From: Pseudeuparius sepicola
Lineage: Eukaryota; Arthropoda; Insecta; Coleoptera; Anthribidae
Direction: 5' to 3'
Assembly: GCA_963920635.1 (NCBI GenBank)
Contig: OY987307.1
Coordinates: forward strand, 15,577,735 to 15,641,734
DNA length: 64,000 bases
Shown: one piece after another, positions 13,101 to 28,100 of the stretch
Layout of the letters: each line of letters starts with the position of its first letter
Position numbering within the stretch: position 1 is the first letter of the stretch
The notes under the pieces: model-generated
Seen by the model: the letters and a program-made list of their open reading frames with translations, nothing else
Told to the model about the DNA's origin: nothing
Databases searched by the model: none
Made by a program: the position numbers and the translations under genes

Positions 13101-16100
13101 TTTTACCAGTCCTAAATCATTTTACTTTCATGTCACAAAAGTAACTAGGTATTCTAAATATAAAATTATATTATGAAAAATCCATTATACATATTATTAA
13201 AAAGTAAAATATAACTAATGAAAGGTATCATAGTTCAATCTGCTCGAAAACGTACAGCCTGACAACAGTGGAAATTCCAATCTGGGCATCTTTCTTTGAC
13301 TTGCTTCACAGCGGTTTACGGCATAACCGATACAGCCAGTTTGGAAGAAGAAGAGATCGCAGAGTACGTTTACATAGGGGAAAACTATTGTGAAGTAAAT
13401 TTTTAAAAATCCCTCATAGGCCAAGCGGCAAGTAATAAATAAAGAGGGGTACTTGGAAAGTATTCCGAAGTTAATGATATTTTGGCATGTTATGTGTGGA
13501 TAGGTTGCAGAGTAAAAGCTGAGTTTTCGACCTCGAGGACCCTGTGCTAATTTGGGGAGAACCGAAAAACCTCGACATTTTCGGACTCGTTTCAATTTTT
13601 CACTTAAAACTTCTAAACCATACGTTTTTAGCAAAATACACTTATTTACAAAGTTGAAGATCATTAAATGTCCTTTAAAATTCACTGTTCAAAAGTACTT
13701 TTTGATTCTGTATTCACCGAGATATATGGATTCAAAGTTACAAAAAATTTCGCAAATTATTCAAAAATTGCTTCCGGCTCGTCCACAAATCAAACCAAGC
13801 ATGGGATGCAAATGTACTACAGGATGTAGTACTGGGGCCTGTAACTGCAAAAAAAAACAGGACTTTATCTTCCATGTGAACGAATTGCTTTGGTACCGCA
13901 TGCGAAAATTCACCAGAAACGAATTTAAATGAACAAGACACTGACGCTGAATGCGAAGAACAGACTAACCTCTTCAACAAAATTATATCTTGAGAGGAAG
14001 AACGCCGACATGCTACCAGCGCCAAAGAGGTCAGGCGTACTATACAGATGCCTGACGTTTATTTTTAATGTGATGATTTTTAATGTAATGTTATATTAAG
14101 AATAGAATGCAAATTATATCATCTAGAATTTACATGTTTTTAGGATTCAAAGAGGGGGTGTAAATCAATCAGAAACATTTTATTTGTTTAACTACATACA
14201 ATTCAAGAGTGGGGGAGTCTAGCTAGTTGTGAACATTTTTATACTAAATATCGTATATAAATGTCATAAAGCCTTAGCGCGGAGCGCCAAGCCCGATGTT
14301 GCGGCTCTCTAACCCATCTCCGTCTCTCTAGCTTGGATGCAGCGGATCTCGTCCGGGGACCTTCTTCCCGCTTGTTGTCGGCACCGGAGGACGTGCTGAG
14401 TTGCTGGGGGTTTTGTGCTCTAGGATTTAGATTAATGCGCAGAAAAAAAAAACAATGGCCAAAAAACTCTGCTACGATATTCTTCCCGGGGGAATATGGT
14501 GAGCCGTAGTCATATAGAGGTATAGTTACAATATGACTGCTTTTCCTGAATATCTACAATATTTACATTTTGTACATGTTATTGTTTATGTACATATTTA
14601 TACACTTTGATACAATTTTTGATAATTTGAAAAAAAATTGTAACTTTGAATCCCTATATATCGGTGAATACTGAATCAAAAAGTACTTTTGAGCAGTGAA
14701 TTTTAAAGGAAATTTAATGATCTTCAACTTTGTAAATAAATGTATTCTGGTAAAAACGTATGGTTTAGAAGTTATAAGCGAAAAACTGAAACGAGTCCGA
14801 AAATGTCGATGTTTTTTGGTCCTCGCCAAATTAGCACTCCTCGAGGTCGAAAACTGAGATTTTACTCTGGAGACTACCCACAAATGACATGCAAAAATAT
14901 CATTAACTTCGGAATACTTTCCAGGTAGAAAGTACCTGCCTGCTGGACTATCAAATTGGCGGGAAAACAGAAAGTGGATTTTCTCTCTAACAAAGCTGTA
15001 AAATAGCAAATTACATGTACTACGATATTCGTGAAGGTAAAGAGAATCCACTGGCACTGAATTTGAAAAACCGTCAACTTCCCTATTGCTGATGACACAT
15101 TTCTCGAGCACCTCAGATGGGCTGTTGGGTTATTTTTATATCAGCTGATGAAGACACTTGAGCGACTGGTGAATAGATATTTTAGGAAATAGCTTGCTCT
15201 CCATGCGCCTTTGTTTCCTACATAGCAGGCCAATCAGATGGGCTCGGCCTTCCAGCATCTCGTTATAAGATCAGACGAGGGTCTGCTCTCCGTGAGGTCT
15301 TTCTGGAGATAGAGTGTGCTTCGACAACACAGCGGTGGGCTTGATCTGCCGGGCTGTGGAGGGCCCGGGCGTTGGAGAAGCCTTAGTATTATTCCCCCTT
15401 CTATGGTGCTTGATGGTTAACGAACTGCTCCGAATCCCGGAGTCGAGGAACAGGACAGGCGTATGACCTAGTGATCCTAGTGCAGGATACCAAGGTGGGA
15501 CTGCTGGAGCAGATCCTGAATGGACCACTTGGCAGATTCTCACAGTTGTGTGACACTAGTGGATTAACTGCCAACCCCAATACGATTGAGATGATTTACC
15601 AATAGAAAAAGGGTGGACCCCAGTCCTCTTATTGAGCTACTTGTTAGTTTTTGAAGTTAGAAAAAAGTTTTTTTACAAAAGTTTTAGACACTAATACAAA
15701 GTTTTTGGTGACACTATTGGATCTTACACAGTGTGTTCTAGAAAGCCGAGGCAGACATAACTTATTTTTAAAAAAATGGAACACCTTGTATATTTTTGGA
15801 TTATTGAATTTTATGCACTTTTTTATTCCAACGAAGTATATGTATGTGTTATATGTTTGCTCCAACCGTTTCGTGTGGGATTACTCCTTGGTCATACGTT
15901 GCCATGGAAGACAAATGCCAAATTATAGTAATAATTATTGATAGTTTGCAAGTATATTCACGCTTTGGAAAACAAAGTCGGCTATTTTAAGATTTCAGAG
16001 AAAAATAGTTAATAAACTTCGTCAAATTTATTGTGTGAAATTTAATTTTTATTGAAAACGACAATAACATTTAGCAAAGGATATACTTAATACAAAAATG

Positions 16101-19100
16101 CTCCACATTTCTCTCAATTTCCCTTCGTTTTCTCTAATCTTTAAATTATGTCATCATGAGTAGTTTTCCATTCTGAGTAAGTTTTTTTTAATACAGTTTT
16201 GTCGTACTATTTACAGAAAACCATTTATGTGAAAAAAAAAATTAGAATGAAATCAAAGTAGTCTTGCGCTTTGAAATTATGCTAATTAATGTTTCTTCAA
16301 TTTTCTGGTTACCTAGTATAAGTAATGTTAACTTTTTCCAAGCCAATCTTATGGACAAGCTGACTTTAATGTCAAGAATGACTTTTTGTCATAAAATTAA
16401 ATTTTTGATCCATTTGTCCTCTTGGGATGTCTATCCGTGGACATACTGTATACATAAATATGTTAATTTCCTACAACATAGCTGGGTTTTGTCTAAATGT
16501 GTGGTAAATTTTTAATCTAATCTAAATAATCTGTCCCATTGTTTTTATTTAAGGCAGCCCACCCACATAGAAGGCAGACCACGTACTCAGTACAGACTTG
16601 ATTTTAAAACAGGTTTCCAAAAACTTCCATTTTCGCTATATAAGATAATTTACTTGGAGGGGGAATATTTTCATAACTTGCCTTAAGCTAAACACGCCTT
16701 ATCAAATTACAGCCTAGAATGCTAAAATATCGATATACCGGCTTATTTACAAAAGAAACAATTACAAATTTAAAACGAAATTAGTTGTTCTGTTTCCCCT
16801 GTTGCTGAACACAAACTTGGCATCTGTTTCGCACAAATCTTGTTGCTTTTAATTTTTCCTTTTAGAGGTAACTAGATTGCGAAAATGCAATGTTTAATTA
16901 TATTTTTTCTTGCTCCACCTCTGATATGAGCTGTAATTTGACCGTCCTCATAGCTTCAAATAAATAAATTAGCAATGGTGTGCAAAGTGCACTGGATATA
17001 AATACAGAATATATAATTTATTTAAGAGTTTAAATTATAGTCATACTTTTTTAGGTTATTGAAAATCAGTAAAGAAGAGCAAGTCAAATGTGATGATGCC
17101 GCTCTAAATGTGCTTGTGGAAGCAAGTGGTGGTGACATGCGTAGGGCCATCACTTGTCTGCAGAGCTGTGCTAAATTAAAGGGTAGTTCTGAAATTGGTA
17201 TTACAAAGGATGTAGTTCTTGAAATAACTGGTGTAAGTATCTAACATTATGGTAGAAGCATAGTTTTAAAACTAAAAAATAACTGTACCTTAAAGATTTC
17301 CCAAATGAAAAATTTTGCACAGAATCCTGACTATTTCTGACTGATATGTGAACAAACTTTATATGATATCACTTTGTCCAATTCATGTAGCAAGTTCGAA
17401 TTTTTTCTACTACTTTATTTTTACCACTGAGTTCTTCAACTAGTTTCTTGAGATATCCATTTTTCATTGTTCGCAAATAAGAAGTGACTATACATCTTTA
17501 TCGGAAATTAAATTAAAAGTTTGGAAAAAATACTAATTTACAATGGGCTGTTTTGGAATCCCTGACGGCGACTGTTGGGGCGGCAATGGCACTGGCAACT
17601 TCATGGATGCTCACCGTATTTTTCTTCAGCGTAGCCTATTTTTAATATATATTTTACTGCATTTTCCACTGATTTATTGCTGTGAACACTCATCTACCTA
17701 CAGACGGAAAAATATTTTAGTTGTAATTCAAAAACAGCCCATTGTAAATTAGTATTTTTTCCAAATTTTTAATTCAATTTCCAATACAGATGTATACTCA
17801 CTTCTTATTTGCGTACAATGAAAAACAGATAACTCAAGTAAATAAATATTAAATAAAACAGACCCTCATTTTATGCATAGTATGGAGCTGTTAGATTACT
17901 CGAATTGGCTTAAACAATAAACAGGCCAAGAACCAATTCAGAATTGCTGTTGGAACAAACCCATTAAGTAATGGCTTGCTTATTTCCATTTCAGGTAGTC
18001 CCTATGAAGTGGTTGGAGAAATTTTTAGATATCTGTAAGAGACCAACAGGCTATATGGAAATTCAAAAATTTGTTGAAAATTTAATGTTGGAAGCATATT
18101 CAGCTACACAGGTAACCCAAATTTTAAAGTTGGCAACAGAAAAATAGCAGTCGTCATTGATAATTGTATCTTAAATTTCTTCTTTAGTGGTTGAGATTTT
18201 CCTGAGTAAAAAGAAAGTTGCTTGCATTTTCTGTAATACCTACTCATTATTTTAATAAAATGTTTTAATAAAAGTTGTAGGCAGTGGCGGCTTGGGGGTT
18301 AATGTACAGGGGGGGCTACGTTTTGAAAAGAACACACTTGTGGTCAATTAAAAAAAAAAGATAGGTGGGGTACCTACTTTCGGCATGGGCTTTCTTATTT
18401 TTTGTTTTTAGTAGAAACTATGTATTTTGCATAATTGATATAAAATGTGCATAAAACAATAATTCCAAATTTTTTAAAGAAGTGCACTTAATTTGTTGCA
18501 TCCACGTATCCACTTGTTCTTGTCCTACATATTTCTAAAAAAGTGTCGAGTAAAATTACGATTTGCAACTTTATCCGGTTGAGATTATTGCAAATTCGGA
18601 GTTGGTCTCCCAAGAGTTTTTATTTCAACTTTTTCTGTCAATGAAAGTCTTCAAAAGTTACCTTTCAAAATGCACCGATAGAAGTTTTGTAAGGATGTGA
18701 CGGTGCAACAGGCATATGCCACCCACTTCATGATGGACTGGGGTTCAAAAACCTAGAGCCTTCTAGTATGCTACAATCGCGTATAGATGCAGCAGAATCG
18801 TGGCTCATATATTCGTAGCCTCCAAGCCACGATTGTACGTTATTAGGTATACATTGCGGGCGTTTAAACAGTACATGGTCCATTATCTGCTGCAGGTGTT
18901 GCTACAATTTAATTAGGAAGTAATAAGGGAGGCTCTAGCCTCAGAGATCCTATGGACAAGCTGCCACTGGTTGTAGATGTATCTTATGCCACAAATTGTG
19001 GACATTCAATTTTTCTTGACATAAGCAACTTCGTTTACTATGGCAACTAACTTTATTTTTCTGATTGGCTTGACATTATTGTCTTTGCTCATTTTTGCAA

Positions 19101-22100
19101 AGTTGGGTCTTTCTGGATATGGGATGACAGTAATTTCTGAATGCATTTCAAAATTGTGTGGGCTACCACGTAAACATACTGGTTTTGAGATAAATGGTAT
19201 TTTGTGGTTCCTGACCTAAGCTAGAACCTTATTGGTAGTAATCTTTTTTAGTTATGTATATTTTATATTTTTCATTTTTCCAAGGAGTTCATCAATTGAG
19301 CTTGTGAAAGTGACTGCTTTTACCCATTTTGAAAGGCATCTGGCAAGATTCAATCTGTGTTCCATGAACATTAAATAGTAAAGTTTTGCGTCAGAATAAT
19401 TGCACAGATGTTACTTTGGTGTTCTAACTTCCCCTCTTTTGCATCCTGTATAAGCTCTTCCATTATCATGTCAAAGCAGTTAGTGAAGCACCTAAATAGT
19501 TCTAAATAAGGCCCAGTCTTTCTGTTTTACCATGTTTGTTTAGTAGTGGGTTGACTTTTAGGTCGAGATTTCGAGCAGCTAGCCTTTTGCAATTACTCAG
19601 AAGCAGATATGTTTTGTCTCTTCCTTTTCTGTTTTTTCCCATTATTCTGTATAAAATGTTTATGGGGTTTCATAAAAATATAATTTAGAAAAATGAACTC
19701 CCAAAAATCACATCTCTTAGTTGAACTTTGAACAGTAATTTTAATAATTTGAAAATGTACCATAATATTTGTGGTCGAATGGGATAAAAGTTCACGAAAG
19801 ACATTTTATGGAGTCATGATTCATCAGATTTGAAATGACAGCAAATGTCATCCCAATTTGTATGTCATACTTTAGGTACTTTAATAATAATTAATTCAGT
19901 GACATTCCCTTGAAACTTCCCATTTAGGCCAGATTGGAGGACATTTTCAGGTAACACCAGCTATAACTCACAACAAACTATATTTTTAATTCTCAGCTAC
20001 AGATTTCATCAACTTATTTCCGTGGCTAACCTATGTGATTAATGAAGTGATTTTTTAAGAGAGGTATTTTTCTCAATTTGTTTTGGAACCCCATTCAATA
20101 TTTATAGTGCCATATCCAGAAAAATACTATATTTCCATTTAAGGCTTTGTTCCAAAAGAAAGTTCCCAACTGGCCAGAGCCATCAAATGACAAGAAAGGT
20201 GTCAGAAGCAGCCAGAAAATATTTGAGTTAAAAATTAAATCTTGCATAAATGTTTTTACTTTCGAGAAAGTTATGGTTATTACTAATGTACTTAATTAAA
20301 ACAGTTGATTAAACGGCAATTTCTTGAACCCTGCATGCATTTTTCAGAAAACCTAGTATATATTTTTAAAATTTTACCTAGAGATAACAAAGTAAGATTG
20401 CTTAGATGCTTTCCGACCGTGAGTTTTTCAATTAAACTACGTTTCCATCTTGTAGGTCATCAGTTTATTTATTTAAAAAAAATTTAACGCAACGTTTCGA
20501 CCTTTATCTTGGTCATCATCAGGCTAACAGAACACAAGTGCAATTAAAAAACTAGCATTAGAATAGTATTAAAATATTTTACAGATTTCTTCATTTAAAG
20601 CTAAAGATTCAAAAAGGTACTTTCTGGAAGTGTACACATTGTGAGACAATATATATACAATGTAAAAAAGTATATAATGTGCAGTTAGAATGAGCGTAAT
20701 TATGAACGGATGCAAGAAAAAATGTGTGCTATATATTATAAATTGGACTTACCTACAGAATAAAATTTAAAATTTTTCATTTAGATGTTGAATGTTATTG
20801 TGTTTTCATGGTGTAATATAAGAAGATAACATTTGTTTTGTAAAATAGGAGGGAAAACTTTTAATTGTTAAGATGACATAGTTGAGTACGCAAACGTACT
20901 GTTCGAAAACTGTGTTTTTTTATATAGAAGTGCATTTTTTTATATTTTTTTATGATAATACGTAGATTGAAGGAGGCATACATGTCGCCAACTGTGAGCG
21001 AGAAGGTAAACTACTTTAAATTTGGGAAAGAAAGGTATATGCATGAAGGTAGAAACCTGCACTTATAATTAGTATTTAAAAAATAGTGCCACTACTAGGT
21101 TGCTAGAGGGAGCAAGTAATGGGAAACGAAGGAGGTTGTGGAGAGTTGAATGTTAGCATTCTTTTTAAATTTATTAATATAGAGAGTTTCAAGAGCTAAT
21201 CTTTTTTGCTTATTCACTTCCTTATGCAACACTTTAACCTTATCAAAATCAAAATTGTGTTGTTTGTCTAGGCTGTGCTGACATAAACCTGAGTGGAAAG
21301 AATTATTATTTTTGATGTTATATTTATGTTGGTACATTCTTTTTTTTTCAAATATTGAGAGGTTTCACCTATGTAACATAATGTTTGTAACTGTAACTGT
21401 AACTTTATAAACAATGTTACTAATTAAATCATTTTGATCGACATCTTTGAGTTCCGAGAAAACATGTGAGGAATTGTTAAATGAAAACCAAGCTGGGGAA
21501 ATATTATTTTTTTTGCATAAAGAGTTTACTTCTTTTGATAAATAATATATGGCAATAAGGAAGTTTTAGAAATTTCTGATTATTGATAATGTGAGATACA
21601 TTGTTTCTATTTTTGTTTTCTAGATGTTTGATTCTATTTGTAATGGTAGAGTCTACAAATTTGGAAGGGTAAGAATTTTTAGAAAGAGTGTCTTTTATTA
21701 ATTTAATATTCTCTTTGTGAAAGCAAGTATCAGACAATAAGATGGCTCTATCCACCAAGTTAGTAATAGTACTTCGTTTGTATTTTAAAGGTTGATAAGA
21801 GAAGTAGTTGAGGTATCTTCCTGACGAAGTGTCTTTTCTATACCAATTTGTAGAGATATTTAGGTTATTATCCAAGGATACATTAATGTCTAAAAAATTA
21901 ATTGAACCAGTATTAGGGTTTTCCAACGTAAAATTCAACCGTTCATGAAAGTTGTTGAAGGAGTTGAAAAAATCTATGATTTTATTATTAGGGAGGATGA
22001 CGAGTGTGTCATCGACATATCTGACATAAAATGGTATGGTGTAGGTGAAAGAAGCAAACACTTGTGTTTCCATTGCAATAAGTGCCAAATCTGATATTAT

Positions 22101-25100
22101 TGGACTCAAAGGAGATCCCATAGGGCACCCGTATATTTGTTGATAAATTTTCTTGTTATATGAGAAAAAACATGAATTGAAGATAATATATGTCTGATTA
22201 TGTTGTCTTTAGGGATATTGCATGTAAGGGTGGTAAAATGTTTATTTATATAATCAATAGCTATATTGATAGGAGTGTTAGTATAAAGTGCAACAATGTC
22301 TAGCGAGATAATTTTATAATCTTCATTCTGATTAAGTTTTAATTTTTTTAGTTTATCAATTGTATCAAAAGAGTTTTTTATAGTGAAATTAGATTGTAAA
22401 ATGAGGGGTTTTAGAAGGTTTGCAACGAATCGTGCGACATTATATAACGGGTAATTGCAATTGGAAACAACAGGTCTAAGAGGATAACCCTCTTTATGTA
22501 TTTTAACCAAACCATAAAACTTAGCAATAGTGCCATTGTGGCATATAAGTTTACTATATGTATATTTGTCAATGTATTTGTTATTCAGCCATGTTTTTAG
22601 AGTTGAGTTATTTTTTTCTTGTATGCCGTTGGTGGGATTGTGTTGTATAGTTTTGTAGATGTTTTGATCAGATAACAAGGAAATAGATTTTTCGTTGTAG
22701 GCGGTTCTATCCATAATAACACTGACCTTTCCTTTATCCGCTTTAACTAGCATTAGCATTTTAAAATTTTTTGCTTCTTTAAAATCTTTATGTAATTTAT
22801 TGTAAAAAATCACAAGTTTCGAAGAGACTTCATGATAAGTTTTAATTTTATTTAAAATGTAAGAAAATTCACTTCTTATTTTATTAGTGTTATTTGGGGT
22901 TTGTGTTATACTTCTTTGTTCAAATTGGTGATTGTTCGATATGAAGGATCTCTCAAGATTAGTTATAGTTTCAAAAATAAATTTTTCATGATCTTTTGGT
23001 TGAGATGGCATATTAAATTTGGGCCCTAGAGCAAATATGAATTGTATATTCTTGGGGATGTCCATTTTGGAGAGAATTTTTAGCCATAAATGTAGGTTGA
23101 GAATAACCTTGTTTCTAAAACTATAATATAAGTTATTAGATCTTATTAAATTGTTAATATTATTAATGTTTTTAGTTTTAATGGAAGCGAACAATTTGTC
23201 TTGTTTGATGCTTTCTTAATGTAAAACATTGTTTAGGTCCTCCTCACTGACATATTCGGCGAGTTTACGTATATTATATTCTTTGTTATTTTTAAGTTTT
23301 CGAAGAGTGTATTCTGTGTTGTTGATTTCAAGTTTCAGAAGTTTGTGCTTGAACACATATAAAATCCTTTCAAAAGAATTCGGTGGCAAGTGGAGGAAAT
23401 GATCAAATTTAAAAATAAGAAATTTAGGAAACACACCTTCGTCCTTGCATCTCCTTAAGAAGTGAAGTTTATTTTTGTCCTTAGTGATTCTAGTTAAAAT
23501 CTTCGAGAGTGTCTTCATTCTTGTGACAAATTGTTGTTCATACTTTCTTCTGCTTTTGTCAAAAAACTTTTCTGGATGTGATCTGGAAGGATCCATACTT
23601 GATGTTGAGCTAGCACAAAACGAGCACAAGCTTATTGAACACATCAGATGGATCAGATTTGATCGTCTAAATGTTCCGATGAAGTTGGGTTGATGAGAAT
23701 GGTATAATATTTCTTAGATAGTTTCCGACCGTGAGTTTTTCAATTAAACTGCGTTTCCATCTTGTAGGTCATCAGTTTATTTATTTTAAAAAAATTTAAC
23801 GCAACGTTTCGACCTTTATCTTGGTCATCATCAGGCTAAAAGAACACAAGTGCAATTAAAAAACTAGCATTAGAAAAGTATTAAAATATTTTACAGATTT
23901 CTTGATTTAAAGCTAAAGATTCAAAAAGGTACTTTCTGGAAGTGTGAGACAATATATATACAATGTACAAAAAGTATGTGCAGTTAGAATGAGCGTAATT
24001 AATTTTTTTTTAAATAAATAAACTGATGACCTACAAGATTGAAACGTAGTTTAATTGAAAGTAAGATTGAAATTTTGACAAAGTCAAGGCGAAAATATTG
24101 TAAGGGATGTTTGATTTACATTTCCTTTTTACTGCTACTTTTCTTTTCTAACTAGGTAAAAGAATACTAATGTTTAATTAAAAGGTTATTTTCAGATTTT
24201 ACAGCAACTGAACGAACTTATTGTTAATAGCAGTGATTTTACAGACAAACAAAAGGCCCTTATTGGGGAAAAACTTGGGGTAAGTTTTAAATTAATATAA
24301 TATATATTTAAATGTTAAATAAAGTCCGATTATTTCCTTAAATTTTGAGATAAAAAGACCAACTAAATACTATGGTGATGCAGTTTTTTTCAGAGTTTAG
24401 CTCCAGAATTGTTATTTTTCTGTAAAGCAAAATGTCATTAGATAACCTTTAAAATTACTTTTTCAATGATATGTATTATAACATTACATTACATACAGGG
24501 TGATAATTTTTAGACCCCCATCTTCTGTTGGTGGAAAACGGTCAAAGATAGGGATATATTATATATGGGAGATTATATAGGGTGTATAAAGGAATAAATT
24601 GGCCCATTTAGCGACTCTTTGCAAATACGACCCTAGGCGTTGCAACGCCAAGAAATATTTTACCCACCAACATACCACTTTTGTTACATTGTTTTGAAAG
24701 CCCTAATTTTTCTGAACATTTTTCATTAATGCAATTTTTCTTTATTCTCTTCCGTTAAAAAGTTATTCTTCAAAAAGGCATTAAAATATAAATTTTTGTT
24801 AATCGCAAATGATGTAGCATTTTCAATGATTTTATTTTTGGGGATCTTATTTGTTTGAAAGATCTTCAAACCGCGTCTTTTGACCTTCTTACCGTTGTCA
24901 ACATACAAGTCCAGGACCGGCTACAATTTTTTATTCTCTTGCGTTAAAAAGTTATTCTTCAAAAAGTCATTAAAATATTAATTTTTGTGAATCGCAAATG
25001 ACGTAGTATTTTCAATGATTTTATTTTTGGGGATATTCCCCCGACCCCTTATTTGTTTGAAAGATCTTCAAACCGCGTCTTTTGACCTTCTTACCGTTGT

Positions 25101-28100
25101 CAACATACAAATCCAGGACCGGCTACAATTTTTTATACCACCAATTTTCACTAAATCAGGACACCACAGAACAAGAAGTATACATGGTACCAAAATTTAG
25201 CAAAATAGGAATTTTAAAGGCATCTGGCATCAAGAGTCAAGTATGCCATGGAATAACCTTAAAAAAGTTGAATGGTCAACAGGACTATACAAGGTATCTG
25301 TGTGCAAACATCAAATAACAAATATACAGATTGTTTTTCTCTGTGTCATCTCAAAGTACTGAATTTTTTAAAACTTTATACGGGTCAAATGCACCCTGGA
25401 ATTATTGGAAATGTATTAATAATTGAAAAAATAATCATTTTTTACAAAGTATCATCCAACAAATAAAAAACGATTTAAATTATTGCACTTTTCTCAGCAA
25501 AGCTATCCTCTAATAAAATTATACATTTTTCTATGGGTTTCTGTTGTGGCACACTACCCGCCTTAACTTATCTGGACTTACTGACTGACTTTTGAAATTA
25601 AAGTTGCATATAGACCATTTGAAATGGACTAATTCACTTATTTAATAATAAATACTAATATTGCAGACAAATCGTACAGTATAAAGGTGAGCCACAATAA
25701 GGTGATACTTGGCAGGAATGCGAGGAATGCAGTCCCCCTTCCTCTCTGAAAGTCTATTGGATATTAACGAACTTCTATATTTGCTATGATGCCAGATGAG
25801 GAGTTTATTTTATAGCTGTTATCTCCAGCACTCTTAAAAATATGAGGTGCAAACTCATAACCGACCTTGCATCGTTGCATCTGAGTGCGTGGCATTGCTG
25901 CATCCCCAGGGTCTGCCCCAATGTCTGCCATCCTATGCTTTGTTTTCAGCCATTGGCGGAGAGCTTTTAGTCTGCGTTTGGCATTAAAAGAGAGATGTTG
26001 ACATGAATTCGAATCAATTTGTTTTCACTTGTATCTAATTGACAAATTTTATTTTTTTGTTCCTATAAATCCAGTTTAAATCGATCTAGTATAATTAATT
26101 GATGATTATACCACCGTAACTTCATTTCTCATATATTTCCCCAGTTTCAAAAATCGCAATAATCGTATTACAGGCGCGCGCCTATGGCTCTCCTTGTTTA
26201 TGAGATTCGAACTCCTCTCACAGGCCCCCTTTGCTTCTGAGACCGAAAGTATCTTTTAAATGCGTCCCCGCTTTACATTTATTTCTTTCTGAAAAATAAT
26301 GCCAACATTGATTCTCTTGACTGCAAAAACAGAAAATGACATACCACACAGTTGACAGTTGCGAACTCCATACTACACAAGTTTCTGTTATAATACTTTG
26401 TAAAATTTGTGGGATTTTCTTATGGCTACATGGTGCAATTACCAAAAAGACCAAAAGTTTTTTTATATTCTGTACATGGTGATCCAGTGGCGGCTCGCAG
26501 TATTTTTTTTGGGTTGGCCAGCCGGCTCATTATTCACATTACCATCGACATTATCACATACAATATGCACCTTATTGATCTATCTAAAAAAATTAAAATT
26601 TTTCACCAAACTTGGGCATAAAAGCTGTGCAAATTCCCGGCATTGTTAGAATGACTTATTGTTTTATCGTCCTTGCTTTTGCATACCCAGATATAGAATC
26701 ATATTAAGTATCAATTAACTTTGCAACTATTTGCCAATTTGTCATAATTTGTTATATCTTAAAATAATTATGTCAATGAGCCCAATCTAAAGCAGTTTTG
26801 ATATTGCCTTGTATATTTCTTTTATTGAGTTATTGTATCACAGAAAATATAGTCTTGCCATAGGCTATATTTTCTATGATTATACCCACCTTCAGACTCA
26901 GACCATGGAGCAATTTTTGTTTGAACGAACAATATGCAGGGCACTGGGCTAGCAAAATAATTGATTTCTAACTTAGAATTTTTTGTTTGCACCACGCCCA
27001 CCAAAAATACTAAAAATTTTATCTTAGGAATTATTTCTTTAACTCAAAAAAATAAAGAAGTTAAGACTTTTGCTAAAGTCAGTTGAAACAGAATAAAAAA
27101 CTCTAAGTGGCTTCGTAAAAGGAATATTGGATCTAAGTGCTATGCAGTTTTCAAAAATATACACATTACAGGCTAACATAATATTTCACTTTTAAGGTTT
27201 TTAAGGTGATCGTCAAACAATGTAATTTTTAATGTACATCTAATATCGTCAAAAGGTCTCTAAAAGGCCATATTGATTATAATTATTTACGCAAGTACAT
27301 CCTAAGACCCGGGAAATTATAGCACGGCTTTGCGTTGTATTTTGCCACAAAAGTGGCCACATGTCGAACAGTGTAACCCATGCAAGTATTGGTGATAATA
27401 TATTAGGCAGGCATGCAGTCACTTGTTTTTACTACAGTATCCATCTTCTCTGACTCCTTCATATCTTTCTACTATGCATTCAAGGTTCAGTTTAAATGCT
27501 CAAACAATGTGTACTGTCTACTTTATAGCCGAGGCTCCTGTTCTTGAGCAACCCTTTTATAATCACTTGCGACTGAAGTGTTTCAATTGAATTTAGATAA
27601 ACTAAAAAAGTTATGTGGATCACCCTGCACAGTACAAAAGAATATAGAAGGTGTACGAACGGGTTGTGTCGATCGTCAGTTGTTTTAGAGAATCTGTGGG
27701 AAAACAAAAAAGTTGTAGTATTTCAATGATGTCACCGCTTTTATTATTGTCTAGGCACTGAAAAACTAACTCAAAAATATTATTGGTTGTGGGTAATAAG
27801 CTGCATTATTGACGCGACAAAAAATGGGGTACTTAATAGTAAAATTTAAGAAAAATGGCTCTTCTGAGAGATTTGGAACATTCGATCCTTTGTCAAACCC
27901 TAGATTCATACCTCATGTCGCTTACGATACTCATTTGATGTTCTATAAAACTGGTTTTAAAACTATTAAAGGTAAAATAAGTGAAAGTGTAATCCAGCAG
28001 CATTACTTTTAATTGGAAGTGTAAACTGAAAAATAACAAAAATACTCTATTGCCCCTGATTATTTATTTAATAAAATGGCAAAAGACCGAATAAAAAATG

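Larger units (their letters stand above)
6811..17054. other. RfC4 intron filled with transposon remnants
   Basis: Holds a possible 1.1-kb element (8,108-9,217), a foldback element with another nested in it (10,677-12,537), an inverted-repeat element with a Cys-rich coding scrap (13,448-14,935), and GC-richer segments at about 14,270-14,420 and 15,180-15,560 that look like retroelement debris. No RfC4 exon is missing here, because the flanking exons join in frame. Confidence 0.55.
20401..24057 (-). mobile_element. Penelope-like retroelement (PLE)
   Basis: Full-length structure on the - strand: direct pseudo-LTRs (20,401-20,701 and 23,713-24,000), a short inverted copy of the pseudo-LTR tip at 24,001-24,057, and a 12-bp target duplication AAAGTAAGATTG at 20,389-20,400 and 24,058-24,069. 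It encodes a Penelope-type RT and a C-terminal GIY-YIG endonuclease, both now broken. Direct repeats with an inverted tip and hammerhead motifs are known hallmarks of Penelope elements. It ends 127 bp before an RfC4 exon. Confidence 0.9.
18112..24195. other. RfC4 intron with hAT-like MITE and Penelope-like element
   Basis: Contains the 688-bp element at 18,282-18,969 and the retroelement at 20,401-24,057. From 18,970 to 20,388 I see only AT-rich sequence with no recognisable feature. Confidence 0.6.

Noticed and set aside
13215..13685. 156-codon open frame on the - strand
   Set aside because: It reads through an inverted-repeat arm whose other copy has a different frame pattern; no domain, so a chance frame in a repeat.
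17543..17752. 69-codon open frame [16 protein letters not shown]...
   Set aside because: It is the loop and arm of a foldback MITE and has no independent support.
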